Origin: Psoroptes ovis
Taxonomy: Eukaryota; Arthropoda; Arachnida; Sarcoptiformes; Psoroptidae
DNA length: 64,000 bases
Assembly (NCBI GenBank): GCA_002943765.1
Contig: PQWQ01000005.1
Location: forward strand, 3,845,001-3,909,000
Direction: 5' to 3'
Below are positions 8,965-21,578 of this stretch, in pieces. The translations under genes were made by a program, and so were the position numbers. Every line of letters begins with the position of its first letter. Position 1 is the stretch's first letter. The notes below the pieces were generated by a model that saw only the letters and a program-made list of their open reading frames with translations, was not told where the DNA came from and searched no databases.

Positions 8965-11900
8965 ATGGACATGGATAACGGCGATTCAATCAAAGATAAT
9001 GATAAGCAATCAATTGATTTAGACGTGGACAAAATAATTGAAGGTAATTTCAGTGTTTACAATTGGTATATTTTCAACCCTCGTTATTAATCTTATTGTT
9101 TTCAATTTCAATTATTTCAGAAATCAACAAAAAACAATGTGAAATATCGGCCATTATTTCACCCTTAAAGTATGAGGTTATAACTTTGGATTTCAAACTT
9201 TCATTAATCTTTGATTTTGTTTGATTTTTTTTCCCACCAGAGAATATTTGACCAGTTCTGATAATGGAAAAAGATCAAACGGGATGCAAACATTATCTGT
9301 GATATTAGATGGAATCGATGCCAGTGTTTGTAATGAAAATGAAATAAAATGTTTACTTGAATATTTCATTGCTCGGTTTAGTGATCATAATTATGTGATT
9401 GAACGTTCAATCCAAGGCCTAGTATCGATTGTAAGTTGTTTTGATATTTTTTTAGAGTTATTTTCCTATTAAATATTCCTTTGATTTTTCTTAGTGTCAT
9501 TTCAAAAATTTTACCTTAGATCATGCATCAATGTTATTTTTATCGCTACAAAATGATTTACCATTACAAATTCTGCGTCCAGAATCGAAAGAATCAATTT
9601 ATAAATTAATCGATTATCTTTATAAACGTTTCGAGCCGGAATTCATTTCAATGGGTTCAAATTTTGTTTATGGTTTTTTGCGTATTGTCGATTCGGAAAC
9701 AAGTCCCATTTGTTTGTTGATTTTATTTCCATTATTTAAACAAATAATTTCTACAAAAAATTTCGGTGAGTTTTATTTGAGTTGTTGATCAATTCTCATT
9801 TTTATTTTATTTTATCTTCTTTCAATCAACAGAGTCATATATTGAAGATATTTTCGATTCGATCGCTTGCTATTTTCCAATCATTTATAATCGACAAAAG
9901 CAAGATAAACATTTAGAAATGAAAATTAAACTGAGTCAGCTATTAAATGAAACAATGACAGCTAATCCATTGTGTTATCAATATGTGCTGCCCATTGCTA
10001 TGGAAAAGCTGGAATCTGAATCAGTTGAATCTAAATTATCATCTTATCGTTTGTTACAAATGGCTTTGCCAACATATTATTTTCGAAATGTTGAAGAATA
10101 TGCGTCTGAATTATGGATAACGATACGTATTGATTCACTTAAACCAATCAATGTTGATGAAGATGAATTATCATCGAATGCTTTGCGAACATTGCGAGAA
10201 TTATCAAATGTCATTTATCCGAATCATGATTTCCATCGCAAATTGATGGAAAAAATATGGACAGATTTAGAAATATCATTTAAAACACCTGAATTACAGC
10301 TATCATGTTCATCATCAAAAATTTTGATTGCATTCATTGGTGATCACGTTGATGTATGTACAGAAATTATTCAAAGACTTGAATCGATTTGTTTGCAAAA
10401 TTTTCTATTCAAAATAACCTCGGATGAACAACAAGCACATAGTCTTGAATCATTTCTATTATTATCCCAGCATTCAAATGAAATCAATGTACAATTGAAG
10501 GCAGAAAATTCATATAATTTCATAAATAGTCTGATTACTAATAGCCGAAATAAATCGAATCGAATATTACAATTGGTATTATCGATTACAAATGAATATG
10601 TTGGCTTAACATTATTCGATACTGAACAGATTAAATTGCTGATAAATTTCATGATTAATTCAGTACAACAATCTGGTTATGATGAGCGATTACAGTACGT
10701 AATATCTTGATTTTGACTTGTTAATTTTTTAAATTTTTTTTCAACTTTTCAGAAAAATTTGCTGGTCATTTGTACGAAAAATTGCTTCAAAATATGCCGA
10801 ATTGATTGATGAATTTTATGTCAATGATATCAGGCAAGAGATTGGTAAGTTTATATGATTTTTCAAGATTTTTTCTCTGTTTTACTTGTCGAATTATTCT
10901 TGAAATCCACAGAATGCAATCTAACCACTTCAATGAATGAAAAACAATGGCTATTCCTGCTGAAAATTTTACAAAATTCATCACAAACATCTGCACAAAT
11001 TTTATCACTGATAAATTTCTTAATGAATCAATTGAAAATTTTATTCCAATCAAATGATGTAAAATATTTAATGTATATTAATCATATTCTGAATACATTT
11101 GATGAATGTATCGTCGTCAGTATAGAAAACGACAACAGTTTAGTTGAATTTTGGGTTTTTTGTATCGAAAAATTATTGGCTAAAATAATTGAAAAATTAA
11201 ACGATTCCACAGTAGCAGCAGCAACGAATTCAATTATCAAAAATTTCGCACAAATCATCTATAAATTTCTATCGAAATTATCATCGATATCGATTGAAAA
11301 ATGGAAAATTTTTGCAACACGAATGCTCTCTAAAAACGATGTTGATAAAATTATTAATTTCGAATCATCTATCGAAAATAATAAAGTGATAGATCACGAT
11401 AAAATTAATAACAAAATGGAATTATATTTCCATATGCTTTATTGTCATTTAAAAACAAGACCTATCGATTATTTTGAAGAAGATTGCCTAAGTGAATTTA
11501 TTCTAGAAAAAATTGATAATTATTCCGATTTCAATCACCATCATAATCATCGATTGATTGGTATGTGTATGGCCGAAATAGCATACCTGTCAGATTCATC
11601 CTTGAAATTAATAATCATTGAAACTTTCGATCGAATTTCGAATTCTAACGAATCGATTGGCCAATTATATTTTAATTCAGCTCTATGGATTATGAAAAGT
11701 TTATTCGTAATGAAAAAACAACAATTATTATGCGAATGTATTGAGAGGCTATTGAATATATCGATGAATAATGATCATTTTCAATCAATAATCATTCAAT
11801 TGCCGGATATTATTTTCTCTAAAAATGATTATTGGCAATCCAATTACACTGAAGATGATTTTCGAGCTAATAATAACACCGAAAAAAATAATAATAACGA

Positions 11901-12435
11901 TGCCTTAATCTTCGATGAAGTGCTTGAATTATTTTCGAAATATTATCAACAACATCAAAAACAATTTATATTGCAAATAATATTAAAAAATTTGAATTAC
12001 AAATTATTATTTACGAAACAATTGAATCAAAATGATATACATTTGATCGTAAACAGCTTAATAGTGTTTCAAGAGCATCAGTCATCGCCAGAAATTCAAT
12101 CAAATTGTTTACAATTTTTATACAAAAATATTTTGCAAGAAAAATCATCAATTATTGAATCACAATTGTACAAAATATTTGATCGACTATTATTGATGGC
12201 AAAATATTCAAAATCATTGAAAATTCGTAGCGAAGCATTAAATTCATTAGCCAAATTAATTGATTTATACGGAGAAAATCATTTACTTAAATTACGATCA
12301 AAATATATTTATGAATTGCGACCAACGTTGTCCGATCATAAACGTTTGGTGCGGTCATCGGCTGTCAAAGCATACTTTAAATTATCGATACTTGGACAGC
12401 CAGGAAATAATAAAAAATTGAAAGAATTGTATTGA
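8965..12435 (+). CDS. MMS19: MMS19, cytosolic Fe-S assembly targeting subunit
   Basis: HEAT-repeat scaffold of the CIA targeting complex (with CIAO1 and CIAO2B) that delivers Fe-S clusters to DNA polymerases, helicases and other nuclear enzymes. Exons 8965..9043, 9121..9169, 9241..9430, 9495..9765, 9833..10694, 10753..10844 and 10913..12435 join to 1021 aa (human about 1030), with all introns 58-77 nt. N-terminal similarity includes LKEYLTSSDNGKRSNGMQTL, DHNYVIERSIQGL, SMGSNFVYGFLRIVD and ACYFPI. The C-terminus LRPTLSDHKRLVRSSAVKAY plus LGQPG matches the conserved, partner-binding MMS19 end. The large last exon is a run of alpha-helical repeats rich in Asn and Ile. The gene is convergent with its partner gene CIAO2B, with 157 bp between stop codons. 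Confidence 0.93.
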
Positions 12436-12540
12436 ATGTTAAAACCGAAATGGTTCAATTTTTATATCATTACGATCAATGTTATTATTTGAATAGGGCA
12501 AAATTAATTTTTACGTTGTATTTTGATCATGAATAATTAC

Positions 12541-12546
12541 AATAAA
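12541..12546 (+). terminator. Poly(A) signal AATAAA, MMS19
   Basis: Canonical AATAAA 105 bp after the MMS19 stop and 47 bp before the 3' end of the convergent CIAO2B coding region. Confidence 0.6.
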
Positions 12547-12592
12547 CAGAAAAAAAAACAAAATATTCACACATTACAAAATATCAAGAAAT

Positions 12593-13075
12593 TCACAGTG
12601 AATCAATTAAACATTGATTGATTACTTCCAATAGTTTATTATTTTCTAATGCAGCCGCAACACGTTCTTTATCCGATAATTGTTTATTAACCAATTCTTC
12701 GGTTGAATGTGATCCTTTGGCAATTTTGACCATTATTTTGTATTTAGGCGAAACTGAACGTAATAATTTAACCTGTATACATAAACCGATTAAACTGGCC
12801 AATGAACAATGTTCAATAGTAGGTGTGAATATTACTTCAATAATTCGTCGTTCATTATCGACCAATATATCATCTTCATTTATTACATTTAATTCTTCCA
12901 ATGTCAGTGGATGTTCAGGATCTTTAATGCCACGTATCAAATCAAATATTTCAGCCGAATCAATTTCATCAACATGATCATCATTCAATTCTTCTGGTTT
13001 AATTCGACGTTCTTTCGGTTTAATTGCATACACTTTTGGATTTACATTATCTAGTTGACGATTTGATTGAAACAT
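12593..13075 (-). CDS. CIAO2B: CIAO2B / MIP18 (FAM96B), CIA targeting complex
   Basis: DUF59-type partner of CIAO1 and MMS19 in delivery of cytosolic Fe-S clusters. A single exon encodes 160 aa. Diagnostic stretches are AEIFDLIRGIKDPEHPLTLE, FTPTIEHCSLASLIGLCI with the conserved reactive cysteine (Cys90), NKQLSDKERVAAALEN and KLLEVINQCL, which point to CIAO2B rather than CIAO2A. The frame is open 24 codons further upstream, but that part is Ile/Lys/His-rich and unlike the family, so I start at MFQSNRQ. Confidence 0.96.
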   Translation of the reverse strand: MFQSNRQLDNVNPKVYAIKPKERRIKPEELNDDHVDEIDSAEIFDLIRGIKDPEHPLTLEELNVINEDDILVDNERRIIEVIFTPTIEHCSLASLIGLCIQVKLLRSVSPKYKIMVKIAKGSHSTEELVNKQLSDKERVAAALENNKLLEVINQCLIDSL

Positions 13076-13192
13076 TTTTACATTATCAAAAGGTATGTTA
13101 TTTTTGTGATGATTTTTAATTAAATGTAAACAGATGATTTTAATCATCTACGAATTTTGCCAACAATTTTTTTCGTTGATTATCAAAACGAC

Positions 13193-13204
13193 AGATGGCA
13201 CTAC
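13193..13204 (+). promoter_or_regulatory. AGATGGCACTAC motif upstream of CIAO2B
   Basis: Variant of the 12-mer found before MMS19 (first eight bases identical), 118 bp upstream of the CIAO2B start and on the opposite strand from that gene. Confidence 0.3.
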
Positions 13205-13422
13205 TCTCAACGTGGAAAATTTTCAAATTTTCCAAGCGGCAAAATACAAAAATGTGAAAATTTGAAAAATTTCATATTTGAAAATTGCGTGCCCGCGTGC
13301 TTTTATCTCGCGTTTTGTCATTTTTTTTGCTTTTTGATTTCGATAATTGATAGCCTATATTTTCGTAGCATACTATGAAATCGAATGAGATAAAAGACAA
13401 TATTAAATTTGAAAAAAAAACC

Positions 13423-13506
13423 TAAGGTTGTCCGAAAAGTTCATCCCGCTTAATCACGAAAGAGTTGTTCATGAAAATCGGCCAGAACATTTCGGACAGC
13501 CTAATA
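13423..13506 (+). mobile_element. MITE type A
   Basis: Left end AAGGTTGTCCGAAAAGTTCA, right end CATTTCGGACAGCCTAATA. First copy after the CIAO2B gene. Confidence 0.85.
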
Positions 13507-14173
13507 TAATAAAACGTGCTATCTTATCTATCTATTTATTTGTTTATTTATTTATCACTATCTGTATCTTCAAATATCTACGGCGATATTTTTACAAAGG
13601 CGTCATTTATTTATTTGTTGCAATTGTTGAAACATTGAACAAAAATGAAAAGTGTAAAAGAATATAATTTATAAGTTTAGCTAATAATGATGATGATGGA
13701 AAATTTATAAAATTTATGAATTTATAGCCACTAATAATAATAAATTTCAATCATTAACCAAATGTGTTTAATAGCTTCTTAGGTGAAGGCTCGTAGAAAA
13801 GGTGAAACAAAAAGCTAATTTTGAAATCACAGATTAACGAATGAATTAAGAAACTGAAAATTCAAAAATTAATTTATTTCCATTTGTTTTTGAGGCACAA
13901 TTTTTTCAAAATTTTTTTTCAATTTTACGAAACCACTAAACGATTAATTAATAAATTAATTAGTTTAGAAAGATTTGTAGCAAGCAAAAAAAAGTCTTAA
14001 TTTGAAACGGATTAAAATGTGTTTTTTGAAATATTTTGCATGGTGTTAGTATGCATCGTTTTTGTGTGTGTCTGTGTGTATCTAATCAAAATCAAATTAT
14101 TTTCCCTGTAAATTTTGATTTTCGGCTTTTTGCATAGGCTTTGAATTATTTTAGTCAAGAAAATAAAAAAATA

Positions 14174-14256
14174 TTAGGTTGTCCGAAAAGTTCATTCTGC
14201 TTAATCACAATAGAAGTGTTCATGAAAATCGGCCAGAACTTTTCGGACAACCTTGA
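14174..14256 (+). mobile_element. MITE type A
   Basis: Left TATTAGGTTGTCCGAAAAGT intact; right ACTTTTCGGACAACCT intact but followed by TGAATA in place of the usual AATA. Confidence 0.85.
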
Positions 14257-15311
14257 ATAAAAAAAAATTAAAATCTGCCGAAATCAAAAACGACATAATG
14301 AGAAAAGTATTAATACTTGAAAACTTTACGTCTTAGTAAAATGTAATAAGTATTTTTGTGTAAAGGGCGACAAAAAAAAACTACGGGAGAAAATTACGGC
14401 ATTTCAAGCTAAATTTGCATAATTTTCATATAAATTTATATTTTCCATTTAATTTTCGTTCGTATTTTGGGCCCAAAATTTGAAAATCTTACATTCTCTC
14501 CGACAAGTGTGCTTATGTTTGTATTAGTAAGTCTTTGATAATTGAAAATCTTATTATTTTTATTTTTGAAAAAATTGTTACATTAAAAAATTCGAAATTG
14601 TTTCAATTCAAAGTTTCAAGTTCCACACATAAGTACCTAGAAATGATTCAAAAAAAAAAATTTAAAATTTGAAAATGGTTTTAAGTGCACGGAAATTGAA
14701 TTAATGCATATGCATTATAATGGGGTGTTGATGATGATGAGAAACACCATCATGCGTAACCCTTGAATATTCGAGGGACAGAGGGGGTTCCCATTCGTTT
14801 TCATCAGTTTCCCATTTGACAAATGATCAAATGAAATGGTAAAAAATGGTACGATTTGAAGCCATTACATGGATGTTATTCATCTCTTTGAGCAGCTTTT
14901 TCACTGGAAATTATTTGATTTTCAATAATTGAAATATTGAAAGGGTTGAAAAAGATTCAATTTTGGAAATTCGACACTGATTTACTTCAAGACTGAATTA
15001 TTACTAGAGTATCATTATGGAGTAACAATTTTCAATTCATTCAATTGATTTTGATCATCAATTATCGTTGAGTTTTTTTCGAAAGCCATGCATTAAGGCT
15101 ATAGCCTTTGGATAAAATTAATGAAAAATAATGATTATATAGTATTGAATCGGAACGGAATGAATGAATGAAATTGATTGAATAAATCTCTATTTTTATT
15201 AATCAAATGAACGAGAGAAATGAAATCAAAAAATTTAATTTTCAATTTTTCAATCAATTCATTTTTATGTTGAATAATCATAAAATTCATATTTGAATAT
15301 TTTTGAAAATA

Positions 15312-15396
15312 CTAGGCTGTACGGAAAGTTCTGGCCGATTTTCATGAGCAACTCTATTGATGATTGAGCCGAATCAATTTTACGGACAACCTAATA
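15312..15396 (-). mobile_element. MITE type A
   Basis: Inverted copy: the left arm carries TGGCCGATTTTCATGAGCAA. Substitutions in both termini (GTACGGAAAG, TTTTACGGACAACC). Confidence 0.82.
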
Positions 15397-15690
15397 ATTC
15401 AATTAATGTTTAGTGCCTAATTTTTTGTTTGACAAAATTCATTGGAAATTTTCAAAAGTTTCCATTTTGAAAGAAATGGAATTAAATTAAAATTTCTAAA
15501 ATTAAACATTAAAATTTTTTGATGAAATTTCAATTTTTTCAAGTATTCTTAAGAATTTCGAAGAATTTTCTTGGCCAAACAAAAAAATTCTGAAGAATTC
15601 AGCCCGAAAAATTAAAAAATTATTGAAAATTATTCAAAAATTATTCAATTGTTCGACTGGCTGATGAAATTCATTTGAAAATTTTATTTT

Positions 15691-15775
15691 TAATTTGTCC
15701 GAAAAGTTCATTCGGCTTAATCACAATAGAGTTGTTCAATGAAAATCGGCCACAACTTTCCGGACAACCCTAATA
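15691..15775 (+). mobile_element. MITE type A
   Basis: Left terminus altered (TAATTTGTCCGAAAAG); right terminus CCGGACAACCCTAATA. Confidence 0.8.
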
Positions 15776-15909
15776 ATTTTTTTTTCGGCCAATTCAAAGT
15801 ATTCGAAAAATGGCTGTGAATGAAAATAAATAATAAAATAGACTAGACTTGAAAAATATTCAATCAATATAATCATCATTGCTATACTTGATGACCGAGA
15901 CCGAATTTA

Positions 15910-16140
15910 TTGATGATGATGATAATGGTCATAGTAAACACAAGGTTTGGCCATTTTATGAATTTCATACTTCCATATCACATAGATCATTATCATCGTA
16001 GACGAATGGTTCAAAAGAAGTGGAAAAATTGCAAAATTATTCCAATGATAATGGCAATAATAATGGTGTGCAGACCCTGCCCTATGAAACGACCCTAGCC
16101 GAAAAAAAACAACCGTAAAACTTTAATTAAAAAAAATCAA
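15910..16140. other. Low-complexity ATG/GAT-rich tract
   Basis: Short open frame rich in Met and Ile from ATGATG repeats; it does not look like a gene. Confidence 0.4.
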
Positions 16141-16151
16141 GGTATAAGGTA

Positions 16152-16232
16152 TTAGGTTGTCCCATAAGTTCTTGCCGTTTTTAAAATTTTTTTCATTCGA
16201 AAAATGGCAAGAACTTATCGGACAATCTAATA
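16152..16232. mobile_element. MITE type C
   Basis: Type C termini TTAGGTTGTCCCATAAGTTC / GAACTTATCGGACAATCTAA with TTGCCGTTTTT / ATGGCAA inner arms. Very close to known mariner inverted repeats. Confidence 0.82.
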
Positions 16233-16646
16233 TATTTCATTTCATTTAATGTCTTCCCATTTCATTCATATCAATTTTTTGGTGGTCTTTTTCATCATTT
16301 TCCAATTTTCGTAAAGGTCAAAAATTTGGCCTTGGTCCATCACCATCATCATCATCATAGGTCTCATTCACTCTTGGCCAGAAATGACCAGATTTTCCAT
16401 TACTTTCCACTGAACAATTGAATAAATGTCGGTGTGTTTTCTGGTGAAAAGTCTCTGTTTTTTGATTTCTCACCGAAAAAAAACACTGAAAAACAGATAA
16501 TACGCACGCAAAATGATAATATATTCATATTCAAATGTCTATTGTCTCTATTCAATGCATTTGTATGTTTACATTTGTTTCATCATTTGGACATTTTTTT
16601 CCACCATGTGTTTCCATGTGAATCTTTGTTTATTCATACGATTTTT

Positions 16647-16728
16647 TTAGGCTGTCCGAAAAGTTCTGGCCGATTTTCTCCAGCAACTCTATTGATTAAG
16701 CGGAATAAACTTTTCGGACAACGTAATA
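16647..16728 (-). mobile_element. MITE type A
   Basis: TTAGGCTGTCCGAAAAGTTC at the left, ACTTTTCGGACAACGTAATA at the right. Confidence 0.82.
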
Positions 16729-17243
16729 GCCATTCTTTAGCAAAAAAAAAAAAAAAAAAAAAATCTGCCCCAGCAAAAAACTTAAGAATAATCAAAAAAA
16801 ATTACTAATGGATTTCATTGAAATATTCTTCGAAATGTGTTTGGTTAAAAAACAATGGACTATTAATGGATATAATTTCACATAGGATTTTTTCTTTTTG
16901 CTGGAAATTGCCATTAAAAACTGATGAGATTCTTAAGAATTTGAATGGAATAAATTGTTTTTTCAAAAAAAACTTTTTGAAATCATTACGTTTTCAAATT
17001 TTAATTTAATTGAGAATTTGGATGAAATTTCAACTAAAATATAATTACACATCCTCTGCCATACACACACACAAATCAACTAACTTTGATTTACTCCGAA
17101 GATTTACGATGAGAAAATTTTTTAATTCATTTTCTTTTTTATTTCAAAAACTATAACCTTCAAATTTGCCAGAGTTGATTTGCCAATATGATAGGAAAAT
17201 AATTTGAATGTAAGGATTTTGAATTTAAATTAAGTTTAAATGT

Positions 17244-17331
17244 ATTAGAGGTTGTCCGAAAAGTTCATTCTGCTTAATCATCGATAGAGTTGTTCATGAA
17301 AATCGGCCAAAACTTTTCGGACGACAACATA
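17244..17331 (+). mobile_element. MITE type A
   Basis: The left end has an extra AG (TATTAGAGGTTGTCC). The right end has a small insertion (GGACGACAACATATTA). Confidence 0.8.
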
Positions 17332-17588
17332 TTAATATATTAAATTATGAATTTTTCTTCCATTGTTTTTCTATGAGAAAATTTGAAATTTTGCATCATT
17401 TTTTCATTCTGTTTCTTTTTCGATGAAATTTTCCAATTACCAAAGAAAATACATAAGGCTATTGAATTGTTGAAAGGTATTTATGAAAAGAACCAGAATT
17501 CTTTCAGTATTTTTTTGAATTATCAGCAATATTTAATGAAATTCAACTCGCGCAAACTCGATTTTATTTATATTCAATGAATGAAAAT

Positions 17589-17672
17589 ATTAGGTTGTCC
17601 GAAAAGTTCATCCCTCTTAATCACGATAGAGTTGCTAATGAAAATCGGCCAAAAGTTTCCGGACAACCAAAT
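17589..17672 (+). mobile_element. MITE type A
   Basis: Left ATTAGGTTGTCCGAAAAGTT; right TTTCCGGACAACCAAATA. Confidence 0.83.
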
Positions 17673-17813
17673 AATAATAACAATTTTCAAAAGTAATAAT
17701 TTAAACTAAATTTAGTCAAGACTATGCCACAGAGAGGTTTTGTGTTTGTGCGTGTATATTTGCACATTGTATATACAAAATCGACACACACAGAGGCAAA
17801 CAACATGCAATCA

Positions 17814-18130
17814 ATGTGTTTGTTTGCCTGTGTTTGTATATAAGTTCAAAGATGTTTTCAAACATTTACTTCTTTGTCGTCGTCTCTCATCGTCATTTGG
17901 CTTCTCAGCACACTGAGAACACAATTTCGAAGAGTAGAAACCTTAAAAAAAGCCGAATCTTCAGCATTCGAAATCATTCAACCTGCTTCAACAGTGAGAA
18001 ATATATATGAGTGTGTTCTCAGCAGCCGAAAAACATTCTTAATTCAGTTTCACATAGCTTTTGCCATTGAGACAGTCGTCAGTTCAGTCAGTCAGTGTCT
18101 TCTCCTTGCATCAATTCATCTTCATTGGTC
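17814..18130 (+). promoter_or_regulatory. Candidate promoter / transcribed leader
   Basis: Less AT-rich than its surroundings. It has a TATA-like GTATATAAG near 17837 and, further on, overlapping initiator-type motifs (TCAGTTCAGTCAGTCAGTG) near 18077-18095. It could be a start site for a long Van Gogh leader or a non-coding RNA. No splice donor could be assigned. Confidence 0.2.
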
Positions 18131-18199
18131 ACGTTTTTGTTTTTTCGAAAAAAGTTCGTTGTGTTTTTTTTTATTTGGCCTAACAATCTTCAACAAAAT

Positions 18200-18287
18200 A
18201 TCAAGTTGTCCGAAAAGTTTTGGCCAATTTTCATGTGCAACTCTATCGTGATTAAACCGAATAAACTTTTCGGACAACAATCTAATA
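18200..18287 (-). mobile_element. MITE type A
   Basis: Left TCAAGTTGTCCGAAAAGTTT; right has an insertion (GGACAACAATCTAATA). Confidence 0.8.
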
Positions 18288-19315
18288 CTTTGGATCGAAT
18301 TGATCAGTCGATGTGTTTGTGTGTGTTTCAAATAATGTTTATTTCTCAACGATTATTTTGAAAATGTAATGGATATATTCGTGTTATTTGTTTATTTGAA
18401 ATTTTCTACATGTGTTTGTGTTTCAAATTTTATCACTTTGACCCAAAAATTTATCCAACATAATCCTTGTCGATTAATGTCATTTTATTGCCGAGAATAA
18501 TAATTGAATTCAGTGAAATCAGACTCAGTTGGATAGTGAACGAGACCCGAGAAAAAATGAATGAATAAATGTATCGAAATTTCAATTTTTTTTCCATCAA
18601 CCATTCAAAAACTATAACCATTGTGTCTCATGTGTGTGTGTATCACGGGTATAAATCCCGGTATAATTTGTTTAAACTTGGTTATTAATCTGTTTTTGAT
18701 GTTTTTTTGTGTTTCGAAGACCCAGCAGCAAATGACCCTAGCAATCAAAATGACAAATTTTCAATCAAACAAAATTGAATCAATTCTTCAAAGAATAATC
18801 AAATAATTTAATAAAACATTTGTTCAGCATTATTTTCAATCAATCCAATTCAATCACAAATAATCATCGATTAATCTTGTTTTGTTTCAATTTTCAAGAT
18901 TTCAAGCGCGCACAAATATGAAAAAATCAATTTTTTGAATGATTTTCTATGGTGACAAACGTTCATTTCATATCAGTAACAACATTCAAATGTGTTATTT
19001 TTGTTTAACAATAAATTTTTGAAAATGTAAGTATTGATTTATTATTATTATTATATTGTTATTGAATTTGAATCCAATTGAATCAAATCAATTGATTGAA
19101 TGAAAAAAATCAATAATTTTGCCAATTTTTGGCCAAATTTTCAATCATTTTTATTAATATTTTTACCAAAAATGGACAATTTTGTTCATTGAATCAGTTG
19201 TATTTATATCTGTTGTTGTAATTGTAATTTCATTACATTTATCAATATATTGAATTATTTAGAAATAATAATATTTTTCCAATTACTACTGTACATTTCA
19301 ACGCTATCTATATAT

Positions 19316-19398
19316 ATTGGGTTGTCCGAAATGTTTTTGCTGATTTTCAGTTGTTTTTGAATTAGTAAATCGACGAAAACTTTCCGGACAACCTAATA
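19316..19398. mobile_element. MITE type B
   Basis: ATTGGGTTGTCCGAAATGTT left and TTTCCGGACAACCTAATA right; inner TTTTTGCTGA / CGACGAAAA arms. Confidence 0.8.
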
Positions 19399-19639
19399 TA
19401 TTTACTGATACAAGTTTGTCCACAATTTTTCAAATCAAATGTGATTACAAGTGAATGAATGAATGAATGAAAAAATTGATTGATTGACTGATTGATCTCG
19501 ATTCGAATTTGATTTTTGACATTTAAATGGTCAAATAATCGATTTTTTTGTTCGAAATTATTATTACAATAATAATCAATATGTTATTCACCCGAGTCTC
19601 AAATGAATGAATAATGAATGATAATTTTCAGTTTTTTCT

Positions 19640-19722
19640 TCGTTCGTCCGGAAAGTTCTGGCCGATTTTAATGAACAACTCTATTGTGATTAAGCCGGAT
19701 GAACTTTTCGAACAACCTAATA
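19640..19722 (-). mobile_element. MITE type A, decayed left end
   Basis: Left terminus reduced to TCGTTCGTCCGGAAAGTTCT; right GAACTTTTCGAACAACCTAA is nearly intact. Confidence 0.75.
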
Positions 19723-19893
19723 ATTTTTCAAGTGAATATTATTCAATTCAAATTGATATTTATGTGAAAATCATTCAGTTAATAAGTTTGAAGTTCGAAA
19801 AATGAAAATCATTACAAAATATCGATTTGTATTTGGCCATTTGACAAGCTTTTGATTTGTTGTTTTTTTCAATATTTCAAACATGGATATTAT

Positions 19894-19977
19894 ATCAGGT
19901 TGTCCGGAAAGTTCATTCGGCTTGCATTAATAGGGTTGTACATGAAAATCGGCCAGAACCTTTCGGACAGACTAATA
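19894..19977 (+). mobile_element. MITE type A
   Basis: TATCAGGTTGTCCGGAAAGT left; CTTTCGGACAGACTAATA right. Confidence 0.82.
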
Positions 19978-20709
19978 CAATTTTTTTTTTGCATTCAGCT
20001 CAAATTGATTTGTTACTTTTGTGGTGGCATTTTATTCATTCACTCATTTATTTGATGAATGGCTGTTGTTGTTGATGATTAGCTCATTCATACAATTCAA
20101 TTCAATCATTGATCAGTTGGTCATTTCAGAAAATGTTGATGAATTGACAATAATGACCAACAACGATGTGTTCGATTACATGTCGATTCCGAGATCTTCA
20201 ATTACGATGGTTTGGGAGCAAGCAAACAATCTTGTTCATTGATGTTCATTTGCCATGTTTATTTCTACCACCGTTGTTGTTGTTGTTCACTTTGATACAC
20301 ATTCATTGATGATGTACATCATCATCATCATCATCATTAAAGATGAACGAAACAAAAATCATTGTAATCAAATCGAAAAAAAAAATCAAGAAAATTGATG
20401 AATAATAATCTGTCCATCCATTCAACTATGGATTCATATGAAATGTGTATGCAGGCTTGTCTTGTTGATGTACATTGAATGTAATTCATCTAAAATTACA
20501 GGCAGTTTGCCCATTCGTGTATGTGCTTGTACAGAGATATTGAATATTGAATACTTATTCTATTCGATTTTCCTGTTTTTTCTGTTTTCTGATGTCTTGT
20601 AATCAACAAGCATTGATTATTATTTAATGATGATGTTCATCTTTGAAAAAAAAATGTTCATAAATATCTTCAACTATTCAATTTAATACGAAAAAATATA
20701 TATTGAACT

Positions 20710-20794
20710 ATTAGGTTTGTCCGAAAAGTTTTGGCCGATTTTCATGAGCCGACTCTATCGGATTAAGCCGAATGAACTTTTCAAACAACCTAAT
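20710..20794 (-). mobile_element. MITE type A
   Basis: TATTAGGTTTGTCCGAAAAG left (one extra T); TTTTCAAACAACCTAAT right. Confidence 0.8.
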
Positions 20795-21490
20795 GAAAAA
20801 TGTTTCAATTTAAATTTTGTTGATTTACGAAATGAAAATCATCTGATTTCATGAAATGAAATCAGAATTTTGAATGCTAATGATAGATCCGGATCATCCT
20901 TCGATGATCGAACTAAGAAAACTTTTGAAAAAATTTTTTCTTCGAAGCATCAGTGATGACAGGCATAGTATTTGTATGGATACATAACTGAATGTCCTAA
21001 GATTGAAAAACTGGTTACCCTTAACCATCATCATCATCAAGATCATTCGAACACGGCCGGTGGATTGTTTGAAAGGAAAGAATTGATTGAAAAATTGAAT
21101 ATTTGATTCGTTGTTGAATGAATGAAGAAACAAGTTATTCCATTCATTCATTTCGTGTGGACAATGATTGTTGTTTGTTGTGCATCAAACAAACAAACAA
21201 ACAAATCATCGAAAAACATACCTGTACGATTCAGGGCTATTGTTATTTATGTTTTGTTTTCTGATTTTTTTTTCAACTTTCTGCTGGTCAAAATATTCAC
21301 ATTCGAAATTTTTGCAAACCGACCAATCATCAAACAATACGTGATGTTTACCGACGATGATTACCATTGTGAATGAATCGATAATAATCGACAGAAAATT
21401 GATTGATTTGATTCATGTATCCATTGATTTGAATTTTGAATTGAATTCAATGAGAAAAATATTTGTGATTTTGCAAAATTTGTATATCAT

Positions 21491-21578
21491 ATTAGGTTGT
21501 TGTTCGAAAAGTTCATTCTGCTTAATTCGATAGAGTTGCTCAATGAAAATCGGCCAAAACTTTTCGGACAACCTAATA
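21491..21578 (+). mobile_element. MITE type A
   Basis: ATTAGGTTGTTGTTCGAAAA left with a GTT insertion; ACTTTTCGGACAACCTAATA right intact. Confidence 0.83.

Noticed and set aside
13076..13147. 24-codon N-terminal extension of CIAO2B
   Set aside because: Ile/Lys/His-rich, not family-like; the downstream Met gives the normal length.
16434..16808. 124-codon open frame containing GCPKSSGRF and NKLFGQ
   Set aside because: The recurring peptide GCPKS...LFGQ, seen in many frames here, is just the translation of MITE termini (AGGCTGTCCGAAAAGT). It is not a protein family.
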